Of a DNA stretch of 23,980 nt, positions 7,969 through 16,079 are shown piece by piece (the first letter of the stretch is position 1; the number at the start of each line of letters is the position of its first letter). The notes below the pieces were generated by a model. It saw only the letters and a list, made by a program, of their open reading frames with translations, had not been told where the DNA came from and searched no databases. Origin of the DNA: Omnitrophica WOR_2 bacterium RIFCSPHIGHO2_02_FULL_52_10 (lineage in GTDB: Bacteria; Omnitrophota; Gorgyraeia; Zapsychrales; Zapsychraceae); the NCBI GenBank assembly GCA_001805655.1, contig MHGR01000057.1, positions 1 through 23,980 of the forward strand, in the 5' to 3' direction. Position numbers and translations under genes: made by a program.

Positions 7969-8577
7969 ATGGCAAAACTAAATCCGGTTGTCCTTGCTCT
8001 CATTTCGGTCATTTTCAGCGGATGCGCAAGCGTCAAAATGCCTTTTTTCGGCAATAAACCTGATCCGGCGGAAACTGTTACGGCATCAGATGAAAAATTG
8101 CTGGTTGCCAATGAATTCGTCGATAAAGGCAGGGTTGTTAACCGGGCACGGCTGCAGCAGCGGCAAAATGTTTTAATTTTTCCCTTTCATGCCGGTGTGG
8201 GGGTGGAGGCAACCGACAATTTGGATAAAATCGCCTTAATGATCATTAAAGGGATCACGGATACCTTCGACTCCGACCAAACCGGCAAACATGACCATTT
8301 TCACATCCTTACCGCTGAAAGCCAAGAACCAGCTGAGCTTATTCTCAAAGGACGTTTTACCGAAGTGGCGGGGCCTTCCACACTGAAAAAGTGGCTGCCG
8401 TTGACTGGCCGATGGTCTCTGGGTGTTTCTGGAAAACTGATGGATGCCAAGTCAGGCGAGGTTTTAGTCATATTTACGGACAAAGAAGCAACAGATGATA
8501 AAAATGATGATACAATGAAATTAGGATATCAAATAGGAATTAATATTGGTCAGTTCCTGTTGTCAGGGGTAGATTGA
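7969..8577 (+). CDS. Putative outer-membrane lipoprotein, unknown function
   Basis: 202 aa. The N-terminus is a lipoprotein signal: K3, a hydrophobic core, and lipobox IFSGC with the acylated Cys at residue 19. The mature part has a VLIFPFHAG strand, a helix (IALMIIKGITDTF), then alternating strands ending in LMDAKSGEVLVIFTD. This order (stress-like 'polar factor' beta-alpha unit followed by a GxxxDAxTGxVL strand) resembles DUF4410/CsgG-like periplasmic lipoproteins, but I cannot confirm a family. No clear ribosome binding site precedes the ATG; a palindrome occupies that place. It is 18 bp upstream of hldD, so probably cotranscribed with envelope genes. Confidence 0.7.
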   Translation: MAKLNPVVLALISVIFSGCASVKMPFFGNKPDPAETVTASDEKLLVANEFVDKGRVVNRARLQQRQNVLIFPFHAGVGVEATDNLDKIALMIIKGITDTFDSDQTGKHDHFHILTAESQEPAELILKGRFTEVAGPSTLKKWLPLTGRWSLGVSGKLMDAKSGEVLVIFTDKEATDDKNDDTMKLGYQIGINIGQFLLSGVD

Positions 8578-8595
8578 CATTTTTAGGGTGTGTTT

Positions 8596-9561
8596 ATGCT
8601 TGTTATCACGGGGGCTGCCGGGTTCATCGGCAGCTGTGTTGTTGCAAAATTAAATGAGAGGGGCCGGGAGGATTTAATCCTTGTTGACCATCTTCACGGG
8701 GACCTAAAAGAACGGAATCTGGCGGGCAAGAAATATGCCCGCTATGTTGATAAAGCGGATTTTCGCGTCCAAGTAGAGCGCGGGCAGGTTCAGGATGAGG
8801 TTGAATGTCTCATTCACATGGGGGCCTGCAGTTCCACAACCCTTCAGGATAAAGCGTATTTTGAGGAGAATAATTACGCGTACAGCAAGATCCTGGCGCA
8901 ATGGGCCTTGAAAAATAAAGTCCGTTTTATTTATGCCAGCTCGGCGGCCACGTACGGCGACGGCTCGGCCGGCTATAAGGATGATGAGGCAACGATCTGC
9001 AAATGCGCCCCGCTGAACCTGTATGGCGAGTCAAAGCAGAAATTTGACCGCTGGGTTTTGGACAACGGCTATTTCGGACGGATGGTCGGGCTGAAGTTCT
9101 TTAATGTCTTCGGGCCGAACGAATATCATAAGGGGGAGATGCGCAGCGTCATCGCCAAATCCTATCAAAGGGTGATGGAGGAGGGGGTGATGCCCCTTTT
9201 TAAATCCTATGACCCGGAATACCGCGATGGGGAACAGAAGCGTGATTTCATTTATGTAAAGGATGCGGTCGATATTGTTCTTTTTTTTATGGATCATCCG
9301 CGGCTCAACGGTATTTTTAACGTGGGGACGGGTGAAGCGAGGACATGGAATGATCTGGCCCGGGCATTGTTTACGGCCGTTGGACAACAGGCGCGAATTA
9401 ATTATATCGAAATGCCGCAAGTTCTTCAAAAGCGCTACCAGTATTTTACGCAGGCGGAGATGGCAAAACTGAGGGAGACGGGGTATACCAAGCCATTTAC
9501 CGCGCTTGAGGACGCTATTGAGGATTATGCGCGCTATTTAACGAACCAGTCGTACATGTAA
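8596..9561 (+). CDS. hldD: ADP-L-glycero-D-manno-heptose 6-epimerase
   Basis: 321 aa. Epimerises ADP-D-glycero- to ADP-L-glycero-D-manno-heptose for the LPS inner core. Extended SDR features are visible: NAD(P) loop TGAAGFIGS (residues 5-13), VDHL after strand 2 as in HldD, catalytic S116 and Y143xxxK147 (LYGESKQKF), and the HldD-specific FFNVFGPNEYHKGEMRSV and QKRDFIYVKD segments. Start taken at ATG 8596, with TAGGG 7 bp upstream; a GTG at 8590 is in frame but too close to that site. Its presence shows the organism builds heptose-containing LPS. The other heptose genes (gmhA, hldE) are not in the window. Confidence 0.95.
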   Translation: MLVITGAAGFIGSCVVAKLNERGREDLILVDHLHGDLKERNLAGKKYARYVDKADFRVQVERGQVQDEVECLIHMGACSSTTLQDKAYFEENNYAYSKILAQWALKNKVRFIYASSAATYGDGSAGYKDDEATICKCAPLNLYGESKQKFDRWVLDNGYFGRMVGLKFFNVFGPNEYHKGEMRSVIAKSYQRVMEEGVMPLFKSYDPEYRDGEQKRDFIYVKDAVDIVLFFMDHPRLNGIFNVGTGEARTWNDLARALFTAVGQQARINYIEMPQVLQKRYQYFTQAEMAKLRETGYTKPFTALEDAIEDYARYLTNQSYM

Positions 9562-9578
9562 CCGATCCGGAGGCAATC

Positions 9579-10451
9579 ATGGACGTATCACTCGTAATTG
9601 GCATCGCGGCGGTAATTTTTATTGCCGGGGTTATTTTTATCGCGAAGGGCATTACTTCGGAAGAGCAAAGCGCGGTGCCGATTTCCGGTTCCGAAGAGAT
9701 TGCCAAATTGAAAAGATCGTTTTCATCTGGGGGGATCGGCCAAACGCGGGCCAAATCGGGCATGGCCGATAAACTTCATGCCAACCGCGTTGTCCCGGAA
9801 ATCGGAGCCAGTCCCGAACATGAGTCAGTGGTTAAAATGGAACGAATGTTAACGGAAAATGATGAACTCAAAAAACAGTTGACCGAGCAAAAAGAGAAAT
9901 TTACCGTGTTGGAGAGCAAAATCGAGGCGATGAAAGGCGATTATGACAAAGTGAGCGATTCCGGCTCGCAAAAAGTCCATGCGTTGGAGCAGGAAGTTGC
10001 CCGGTTACAGCAGGAAAAGGAAAGATTGCTGACGGCCCGCGAACTGCTGGATGAGCTGAAGTCGAAAAACGAAGTCCTCAAAAAGCAATATGACGAACAT
10101 CAAAGACAGCAGTCGGAAATGCGGATAATTATTAGTCGGCTTGAGGCGGAAAAGAATGACCTTCTCAAAATGCAGCGGGCTGGGATGGACCGCTCCGAGT
10201 TAGACGTCATGAACAACAGACTGGCCGGCTCGATTGCCACCATTGAGCTTTTGAAGGGGGAGAACCGGGACCTGAAAGCATCTTATAACAGGCTGGAGGA
10301 GGCTTTTAAAAAGTACGAGGATTTCAACGCGCAGTTGGTGGAGAAGGAAAAGCGGATGCAATATGAGCTGGTCAAGAACCGGGCCCAGGCGCTCGGCCTC
10401 GAGAGAATTTGCGAAGATTTTAAAATACAGATTGAATCAATGACTGCCTAA
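9579..10451 (+). CDS. Membrane-anchored coiled-coil protein
   Basis: 290 aa. One N-terminal transmembrane segment (residues about 4-23, rich in V/I/A/G), a short linker with Gly/Ser, then from about 85 to 285 an almost uninterrupted charged heptad pattern (ENDELKKQL, LEQEVARLQQEKERLL, LLKGENRDLK) typical of a long coiled coil. No catalytic motif. GGAGG 6 bp before the ATG. The short segment outside or inside the membrane anchor is only three residues, so the coil is probably cytoplasmic (N-out) or a type-II topology into the periplasm; the sequence does not decide. It lies between hldD and a lipoprotein gene and may have a structural envelope role. Confidence 0.7.
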   Translation: MDVSLVIGIAAVIFIAGVIFIAKGITSEEQSAVPISGSEEIAKLKRSFSSGGIGQTRAKSGMADKLHANRVVPEIGASPEHESVVKMERMLTENDELKKQLTEQKEKFTVLESKIEAMKGDYDKVSDSGSQKVHALEQEVARLQQEKERLLTARELLDELKSKNEVLKKQYDEHQRQQSEMRIIISRLEAEKNDLLKMQRAGMDRSELDVMNNRLAGSIATIELLKGENRDLKASYNRLEEAFKKYEDFNAQLVEKEKRMQYELVKNRAQALGLERICEDFKIQIESMTA

Positions 10452-10466
10452 ACAATTGCGGTAAAT

Positions 10467-10979
10467 ATGTTTAAGAAAATCATGATTCTCAGTGTTGTTT
10501 TGAGTATATTTACATCCGGGTGCGCGCACATCACGGAGACGGTCAAAGCACTGTGGGGGAGTTCAACCAAAGCCCTGGAGGAGGCGAGGGCGGACGCCCT
10601 GACCAGGACTTATGCCTGCCAGTACCAGGAGTGTTTTGATGCCGTTTTGGCCTTAGCGTATCAAGATGATGAATGGCTTGAGCCGCCAGAGGAAGCTGCC
10701 GAAGATGAGCAGGAACAAGAAGGCGAGGAGGAGTTAGAAGTCAAAAAATCTAAACCGAGCGGCCACTTTGCCGTTTTCATAAAAAATTTTAAAAAAAAGC
10801 ACATCGTTGTGATGGGGGTCCCCGGCAATGTGGACACAACGGAGGTGGGGATATTTTTCAATGAGTTGGTGGATTCTACCGTCAAATTGGAGGTGACATC
10901 GCTGAGCAGCAGCGCCAAGCGGACGGTTTCCGAAATTGTCTTCAGAGAATTGGATATGAAGTTTTCTGCAGCAAATTGA
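10467..10979 (+). CDS. Putative lipoprotein with acidic segment
   Basis: 170 aa. Signal peptide MFKKIMILSVVLSIFTSGC with lipobox FTSGC, acylated Cys 19. After an Ala-rich helix the chain has a strongly acidic stretch (about residues 68-92, mostly E and D) and then a compact beta-alpha-beta region: HFAVFIKNF, KKHIVVMGVPG, DTTEVGIFF, VKLEVTSLS, KRTVSEIVFRELD. That ending is reminiscent of DUF4136/LptE-like small periplasmic domains, but I do not recognise a family. It follows the coiled-coil gene by 15 bp and precedes pyruvate kinase by 29 bp. Confidence 0.65.
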   Translation: MFKKIMILSVVLSIFTSGCAHITETVKALWGSSTKALEEARADALTRTYACQYQECFDAVLALAYQDDEWLEPPEEAAEDEQEQEGEEELEVKKSKPSGHFAVFIKNFKKKHIVVMGVPGNVDTTEVGIFFNELVDSTVKLEVTSLSSSAKRTVSEIVFRELDMKFSAAN

Positions 10980-11008
10980 CCCCTTGAAACCCGCACACGG
11001 ATTCCATT

Positions 11009-12034
11009 ATGAAACGCCATACGAAAATCATTTGCACGCTTGGGCCTGTCAGTTGTGAAGAGGCCATGGTCGGCAAGATGGCTTCACGCGGGATGAATGT
11101 TGCCCGGATTAATTTTTCGCACGGGAATCGCCAGCAGCACCAAAAAATGATGGATGCCGTCCGTTCCATTAGCGCAAAGCAGGGATTCAACGTAACGCTC
11201 TTGGTCGACCTTGAAGGATACCGGATCCGGATCGGGCGGTTTAAACGGCAAATTGCGCTGAAGAGAAATCAGAAGTATTATATGTCGAACGATTCCTATC
11301 AGGGGGAGGATCACATCCCGTTCGATTACCAAGGGGATGTTAAGACCATCGGGCAGAGGGAAAACATATTCATCGATGACGGGACGATACACTTGCGCGT
11401 CATCAGCCATAGCGGGAAAAAATTAAAAGTCAAGGTAATACAAGAAGGCGTCCTGACGGAGCGCAAGGGGGTCAATATACCCTGCCTGAAGCTGCAGTCG
11501 AACATAATGACCGAGAAGGATCAGGCCGATCTGCAGTTTGGCATTGAACAAAACGTGGAGAAGGTGGCGCAGTCGTTTGTCCGCAACAAAAAGGATATCC
11601 AGCGGGTGGTGGATATTGTCCGGCCCAAGCTTCCAGACTGCAAGATTTTCGCCAAAATCGAGTCGGAGGAGGGTGTGCGCAACGTGGACAGCATCCTGGA
11701 CGCTTGCGACGGCATAATGGTGGCCAGAGGTGATCTCGGCGTGGGGCTGCCGGTTTATAAAATCCCGATGGTGCAAAAGTACCTGATCAATCATTGTAAC
11801 CGGAAAAAGAAATATTCGATAACGGCCACCCAGATGCTGGACAGCATGATTGAAAACGGGAGGCCGACCCGGGCGGAGGTTTCCGATGTCGCCAACGCGA
11901 TTTTGGACGGAACCGATTATGTCATGCTGTCGGGTGAAACGGCCATCGGCCGGTACCCGTCGCGCTGCGTTCAAATGATGGCCCATATCATCGAGTATAC
12001 GGAGCGGTACGAAGATGCCAGGATGCACGAATAA
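11009..12034 (+). CDS. pyk: Pyruvate kinase, short form without C-terminal domain
   Basis: 341 aa, against about 470 for usual bacterial enzymes. It makes pyruvate and ATP from PEP and ADP. Motifs: R33-N35-S37-H38 in RINFSHG, a B-domain lid (about 70-160), K216 and Mg ligand E218 in [11 protein letters not shown]242 in MVARGDLGV, and the signature [10 protein letters not shown] with T272/T274. The chain stops after the barrel's last helix, so the allosteric C-terminal domain is missing. The usual DTKGPEIR is DLEGYRIR: the Thr that helps bind K+ is Leu and the Glu linked to K+ dependence is Arg, which suggests a K+-independent enzyme (inference from family knowledge). It is followed after 15 bp by padR. 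A paralogue with a non-glycolytic role is possible. Confidence 0.88.
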   Translation: MKRHTKIICTLGPVSCEEAMVGKMASRGMNVARINFSHGNRQQHQKMMDAVRSISAKQGFNVTLLVDLEGYRIRIGRFKRQIALKRNQKYYMSNDSYQGEDHIPFDYQGDVKTIGQRENIFIDDGTIHLRVISHSGKKLKVKVIQEGVLTERKGVNIPCLKLQSNIMTEKDQADLQFGIEQNVEKVAQSFVRNKKDIQRVVDIVRPKLPDCKIFAKIESEEGVRNVDSILDACDGIMVARGDLGVGLPVYKIPMVQKYLINHCNRKKKYSITATQMLDSMIENGRPTRAEVSDVANAILDGTDYVMLSGETAIGRYPSRCVQMMAHIIEYTERYEDARMHE

Positions 12035-12049
12035 TTAAGGGTAAATAGA

Positions 12050-12565
12050 ATGATCGAGCACGAGTTATTGTTTCTGGGATTATTAAAAGACGGACCGAAG
12101 CACGGGTATGAGATTAAACGGCTCATTGATGAAGAATTGTTTCCTTTCGTGGGCTTAAAAATCAAATCGATTTATTATCCCTTGAAGAAAATGGAAAAGC
12201 TCGGGCTTGTTACGAAGGATGTGGGCCGGGAGGGAAAATGGCCGGAAAAATATGTATATTCGCTAACCCCAAAGGGAGGCAAGATTTTTGACCATTTAGT
12301 CACGGATAGCTTTTTGTCGATCGAGCGGCCATACTTTAATGTCGATTTGGCCCTATATTTTTTGCAATATGTGGATAAAAAAATCGCCAAACGCCAACTC
12401 AGGGGGCGAGTAATTTTTTTGCGCCGCATAAAGCGCGAGCTTCAGGCAGTTAAAAGGAACATGAAAAAGGGCAAGGGACACCTTGAGATCATCCTCGATC
12501 ACGACCTGGACCTTGTCGAAGCCGAGATTAACTCCATTGCCAGATTAACGGAAGTTCTTACTTAA
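12050..12565 (+). CDS. PadR-family transcriptional regulator
   Basis: 171 aa. The N-terminal winged helix has the PadR pattern: ELLFLGLLKDGPKHGYEIKR, a recognition region IKSIYYPLKKMEKLGLV (about 42-60) and a wing ending in YSLTPKGGKIF. The C-terminal half is helical and charged (LRGRVIFLRRIKREL), the PadR dimerisation region. PadR proteins are usually repressors that sense phenolic or other small hydrophobic ligands. The gene lies directly upstream of a promoter with palindromes and the long cluster beginning with a CoA ligase, so it probably controls that cluster. Co-transcription with pyk is suggested by the 15-bp gap. Confidence 0.85.
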   Translation: MIEHELLFLGLLKDGPKHGYEIKRLIDEELFPFVGLKIKSIYYPLKKMEKLGLVTKDVGREGKWPEKYVYSLTPKGGKIFDHLVTDSFLSIERPYFNVDLALYFLQYVDKKIAKRQLRGRVIFLRRIKRELQAVKRNMKKGKGHLEIILDHDLDLVEAEINSIARLTEVLT

Positions 12566-12616
12566 TCCAGCCCTCACCCGCCGCAGGCAACACCCCAATT
12601 AAAAGCAGGATAGTGC

Positions 12617-12644
12617 TTGACAAATGGATATCTTCTACTAAAAT
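12617..12644 (+). promoter_or_regulatory. Sigma-70 promoter of the biosynthetic cluster
   Basis: Consensus TTGACA (12617-12622), 16-bp spacer, TAAAAT (12639-12644), about 98 bp upstream of the ligase ATG. This is the best promoter in the window. The predicted transcription start falls inside the palindrome at 12646-12669. Confidence 0.65.
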
Positions 12645-12645
12645 C

Positions 12646-12669
12646 TAACTAGTAAAATTTTACTAATTA
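12646..12669. promoter_or_regulatory. Palindromic operator, candidate PadR site
   Basis: TAGTAAAATTTTACTA (12650-12665) is a perfect 16-bp palindrome; allowing one mismatched pair it extends to 24 bp (12646-12669). A related half-site ACTAAAAT (12637-12644) overlaps the -10 box. It covers the transcription start, so a bound dimer would block RNA polymerase. PadR is encoded just upstream, which makes it the natural candidate; binding is inferred. Confidence 0.55.
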
Positions 12670-12683
12670 ATATCAAAATTTCG

Positions 12684-12720
12684 CATGTACAGAACTTATT
12701 CGGTTCTTAGTGGTTACATG
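12684..12720. repeat. Nested inverted repeats in the ligase leader
   Basis: Outer arms CATGTA (12684-12689) and TACATG (12715-12720) enclose inner arms AGAAC (12691-12695) and GTTCT (12703-12707) around a 7-nt loop. ATGT/ACAT arms are also the half-sites known for PadR operators in other bacteria. In RNA it could fold as a hairpin in the 5' leader. It ends 22 bp before the start codon. Confidence 0.35.
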
Positions 12721-12742
12721 AAAACAGCTGTGAGGAAGGACG

Positions 12743-14257
12743 ATGAATTTTCAAGATAAACTGGATGACACGGCACAAAAGTATAAAAATAAAACGGCCA
12801 TCATATTTGGGAGCGATCGGATTTCATTCCACGAACTCCGTGAACAAAGCCTGAAGCTGGCCAATGTTCTTAAAGCCAGCGGTATCCGAAAGGGAGACAA
12901 AGTTGCACTATGTCTGTCGAATTCCCCAGAGTACATTTTCAGTTACTTGGCCTGTTTTTGCCTTGGCGCGGTGGGTGTCCCCCTTGATTTTATGCTGAAA
13001 GAGGATGAATTGATTTCTTGCCTTGAGCACTCCGAATCAAAACTTCTTATTGCCGCAAGCCGTCAGGATGTAGATTTTAGCGTGGTTAAACGAGCTGTGA
13101 AAGGACTGGAGAGGGTCATTTCCTGTGCCGGTGAAATCGCTGATGCGCAACCCTATTCCCGCTTGATCGCTGGGGTGAATATAAAACTTAAGTTAACAGA
13201 AGTTAAGGATACGGATCCTTCCCTGATCATGTACACTTCCGGAACGACCGGCAGGCCCAAAGGAATCCTGCTGAACTATAGGCACCTGGAAGGCTCTCCC
13301 AAAGCCATGGAATATTTTGTTGATCTTAACGATAAAGATGTCAAGCTTGCGGCCATCCCTTTGAGCCATATCGGCGGCTTCATTTACATCCAGAATATGC
13401 TGCTATTCGGAATTACGCTTGTCCTTATGGAGCGCTTCCATCCGTTTAAATTCCTGGAAAACATACAGCAATATAAAGTCACGTGCTTTCATATTGTTCC
13501 CGCCATGTACAATGCCATTCTTACCCTAAAGCAAATCGAGCATTTTGACCTGGCGTCCCTGCGCTGGGTGGTTGTCTTCGGCGCGCCGAGCTCCACGGAA
13601 ATCCTTGAGCGGTTCCACAAATATTGTCCAAATGCCAAACTCTTGAACGGCTGGGGCATGACCGAAACCTGCCCGCCTAATACCGTAACGCCGATGGACA
13701 GTGATAATATAGCCAGTGTAGGAAAACCGGCGCCGCATTGCCGGATCAAGATCGTGGATGAACAGAATAATGAGTTGCCCGCGGGTGAGGTTGGGGAAAT
13801 CATCATTTCCGGATGGATTATTATGGAGGAATATTATAAAGATCCGCAAGCCACGGCTGAAGTCAAGAAGGACGGGTGGTTATATACAGGGGATGTAGGG
13901 CGCTTCGATAAGGATAATTTCCTTTATATCGTGGGCAGGAAAAAGGAGATGATCAAGGTAGCGGGCCAGATTGTCTACGCGCCCGAGGTTGAGGCCGCAT
14001 TCTATAAGCACGCGGACGTTGCCGAAGCGGCCGTGATTGGCGTTCCGGATGAGATGCGCGGAGAAGCGGTCAAGGCGATTGTTGTCCTGAAGGAGGGTGT
14101 AGCCACCACGGTTGATGATTTAAAATTTTTCATCAAAGCCCATTTGGCCCACTTTAAAATTCCGCAGTCGATTGAGATCCGGCAGGAGTTGCCCAAAAAC
14201 CGTACCGGAAAAATTGATAAGGCGATGCTCAAAAGCGAAATAGCGATGAAAATTTAA
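12743..14257 (+). CDS. AMP-dependent acyl/aryl-CoA ligase
   Basis: 504 aa, normal for ANL-family ligases. It would activate a carboxylic acid with ATP and CoA. Motifs: P-loop YTSGTTGRPKG (164-174), GWGMTE, YTGDVGRFD, the hinge GRKKEMIKVAGQIVYAPEVE and the catalytic lysine K490 in NRTGKIDK. It resembles medium/long-chain or aryl-CoA ligases, but specificity cannot be read. AGGAAGG precedes the ATG. First gene of the long cluster, under the promoter at 12617-12644. Neighbouring PadR hints at an aromatic or hydrophobic acid; the downstream aldehyde dehydrogenase could supply the acid. Confidence 0.9.
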   Translation: MNFQDKLDDTAQKYKNKTAIIFGSDRISFHELREQSLKLANVLKASGIRKGDKVALCLSNSPEYIFSYLACFCLGAVGVPLDFMLKEDELISCLEHSESKLLIAASRQDVDFSVVKRAVKGLERVISCAGEIADAQPYSRLIAGVNIKLKLTEVKDTDPSLIMYTSGTTGRPKGILLNYRHLEGSPKAMEYFVDLNDKDVKLAAIPLSHIGGFIYIQNMLLFGITLVLMERFHPFKFLENIQQYKVTCFHIVPAMYNAILTLKQIEHFDLASLRWVVVFGAPSSTEILERFHKYCPNAKLLNGWGMTETCPPNTVTPMDSDNIASVGKPAPHCRIKIVDEQNNELPAGEVGEIIISGWIIMEEYYKDPQATAEVKKDGWLYTGDVGRFDKDNFLYIVGRKKEMIKVAGQIVYAPEVEAAFYKHADVAEAAVIGVPDEMRGEAVKAIVVLKEGVATTVDDLKFFIKAHLAHFKIPQSIEIRQELPKNRTGKIDKAMLKSEIAMKI

Positions 14258-14302
14258 ATATTGAACGATAACGCAAATGGAATCAATAAAGAAGGGGGAG
14301 AA

Positions 14303-15076
14303 ATGACAGCACAAATGCGAAAAGAGATTCACCTGACCGGTAAGGATCTTATGGGGATGGTCCAGCTCAGGCCGCAGGATCTCGGGAAATATGCCATTGT
14401 CCCGGGCCCGAAAGAAAGAGTAGACGGGTTCTTAAAGAGTTTGGAAAGGCCAATTAAGAATTTCAGCTTTATGGAATATACAATGTATACAGGGGAATTC
14501 AACGGCACGCGGATTACGACCATCAACGGCGGGCGGTTTTCGGCCGATACCGCGATCACCACGGAGATATTGTGCAGCGCCGAGGCCAAAACCATGATCC
14601 GCATGGGGAGCTGCGGGTCCTTAAGCGAGGATATCAAGATCGGCGATTTAGTGGTTGTGGACAGCGCTTTGCGCGGGGAAGGGGTCACCCCCTATTACGT
14701 GAGCGACCCAAATTTTCAGCCGAAATCAGACAAAGCGTTGACGGATGCGCTCTATGAATCGGCGAAAGAATCGGGTTTCAAAACGCATCGCGGAAAGGTG
14801 TGGTCAACGGACGCGATTTTGCGCGAAACGCGGGAACATGTCGGCAAGGCGATTGCTCAAGGGGCGGTCGCTGTTGACATGGTCACTTCAGTATTTCTGA
14901 CGATATGCCAGCAGCATAAAATTCCGGCCACGGCGATTTTGGCCGTCAGCGACCATATCATCACCGGCGAGATGGGTTTCATGGACACAAATTATTACAT
15001 GGCGGAGCACGCCATGATCGGCATCACGCTCGACCTTGTCAAAAAACGGGAAGGGCAGGCATCCGCCAGGACTTGA
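14303..15076 (+). CDS. Nucleoside phosphorylase family protein (PNP/UDP type)
   Basis: 257 aa from ATG 14303, preceded by AGGGGG 4 bp away; an in-frame TTG at 14261 lacks support. Family features: phosphate-site segment IVPGPKERVDGF, IRMGSCGSL (99-107), and AVSDHI with the purine-binding Asp D217. The expected MES/MEA motif, whose Glu holds the ribose hydroxyls in PNP, uridine phosphorylase and MTA nucleosidase, reads DMVTS here (V194 in place of Glu), so sugar recognition must differ. Predicted reaction: phosphorolysis of a 5'-modified adenosine to the ribose-1-phosphate and adenine. The next gene, 1 bp away, is an isomerase for such ribose-1-phosphates, which fits. Confidence 0.85.
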   Translation: MTAQMRKEIHLTGKDLMGMVQLRPQDLGKYAIVPGPKERVDGFLKSLERPIKNFSFMEYTMYTGEFNGTRITTINGGRFSADTAITTEILCSAEAKTMIRMGSCGSLSEDIKIGDLVVVDSALRGEGVTPYYVSDPNFQPKSDKALTDALYESAKESGFKTHRGKVWSTDAILRETREHVGKAIAQGAVAVDMVTSVFLTICQQHKIPATAILAVSDHIITGEMGFMDTNYYMAEHAMIGITLDLVKKREGQASART

Positions 15077-15077
15077 T

Positions 15078-16079
15078 ATGCGCAAGGCACGGATAAAACC
15101 CGCGGTCAAAGAATCGCCGTTATTCTGGCCGGTGAAATTAGCTGAAAACGGCCGTTGCCTGCGCGTTCTGGATGAATCATTGATCCCGCGGAAACTGCGG
15201 TACATTGAGGTGCGTTCTCTGCCGGAGGCCGTCCGGGTGATTAAACAGATGAAAACAAGAGCCTTCGGCCAATTCCTCGTCGTGCTGAACACGTTTTTAT
15301 TAGTCCTGGCGAATGCTAAAACGCGCTCGCCCCAAGCGCTTTTATCTAAGATACGGACGGCGGCGGGACGTCTGAACCACAGCCGGCCGACATTTCCCTT
15401 CGCCGAAGTGACCGCAATCGTTGTGGCATGGGCGCAGGCCGCGGCGGCCCAAAAGGCCGATGTGGCGGCATCCGTTTCTAAAAATATTGACGGCTATTTG
15501 CAGGGGATCCGCGGACGGCGATTGCAGCGCGTCCAAAAGATTGCGGAAGTTCTAAGGGATGGGGACAGTGTCCTCACGCATTGCAATGTCAGCGGTGAGC
15601 TTGCCATGGCCGCCGCGATTTGCCGGCAGCAAGGCAAGGACCTCCATTTTTTTGCGACGGAAACACGCCCGTATATGCAAGGCGCGAAATTGACGTGCTG
15701 GGAATTGCAGCGGATGGGCGCGCAGGTCACATTAATCGCGGACAATGCCGTCGGCTCACTCATGGCGGATGGATTGGTCAATAAAGTCGTGGTCGGCTCG
15801 GACCGCTCATGCGCGAACGGCGATTTTGCCAATAAGATCGGGACTTATCAAATCGCGGTTTTGGCCGAGGAATTCGGCATTCCGTTCTATGTGCTGACGC
15901 AGCCTTCCCATAAAATAAAAACCGGTGATGACATTCCGATAGAAATCCGAAAAGCCAAGGAGTTGCTTGTATTTTCCGGTAAGAAGATTGTCAGCGGCCC
16001 GGTCGGCGGTTTTTATCCCGGATTTGATGTTGTCCCCCACCGGTTAATCACGGAGGCGATTGCCATTGATGTCCGTTAA
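15078..16079 (+). CDS. MtnA-type (eIF2B-like) ribose-1-phosphate isomerase
   Basis: 333 aa from ATG 15078, one base after the phosphorylase stop. The family turns 5-methylthioribose-1-P (or 5-deoxyribose-1-P) into the ribulose-1-P. The C-terminal half matches MtnA well: catalytic Cys C169 in THCNVSG, ETRPYMQGAKLTCWEL, LIADNAVGSLM, catalytic Asp D242 in VGSDRSCANGDFANKIGTY, and FDVVPHRLIT near the end. The N-terminal domain begins as MtnA (LRVLDESLIPRKLRYIEV) but the substrate-binding loop VRGAPAIG reads KTRAFGQF, so the substrate is probably not plain methylthioribose-1-P. It overlaps the next gene by 11 bp. Function as isomerase is likely; substrate unknown. Confidence 0.82.
   Translation: MRKARIKPAVKESPLFWPVKLAENGRCLRVLDESLIPRKLRYIEVRSLPEAVRVIKQMKTRAFGQFLVVLNTFLLVLANAKTRSPQALLSKIRTAAGRLNHSRPTFPFAEVTAIVVAWAQAAAAQKADVAASVSKNIDGYLQGIRGRRLQRVQKIAEVLRDGDSVLTHCNVSGELAMAAAICRQQGKDLHFFATETRPYMQGAKLTCWELQRMGAQVTLIADNAVGSLMADGLVNKVVVGSDRSCANGDFANKIGTYQIAVLAEEFGIPFYVLTQPSHKIKTGDDIPIEIRKAKELLVFSGKKIVSGPVGGFYPGFDVVPHRLITEAIAIDVR

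Noticed and set aside
11423-12028. 201-aa open frame on the - strand inside pyk
   Set aside because: Antisense shadow; rich in His/Arg/Leu as expected from reverse reading of pyk codons.
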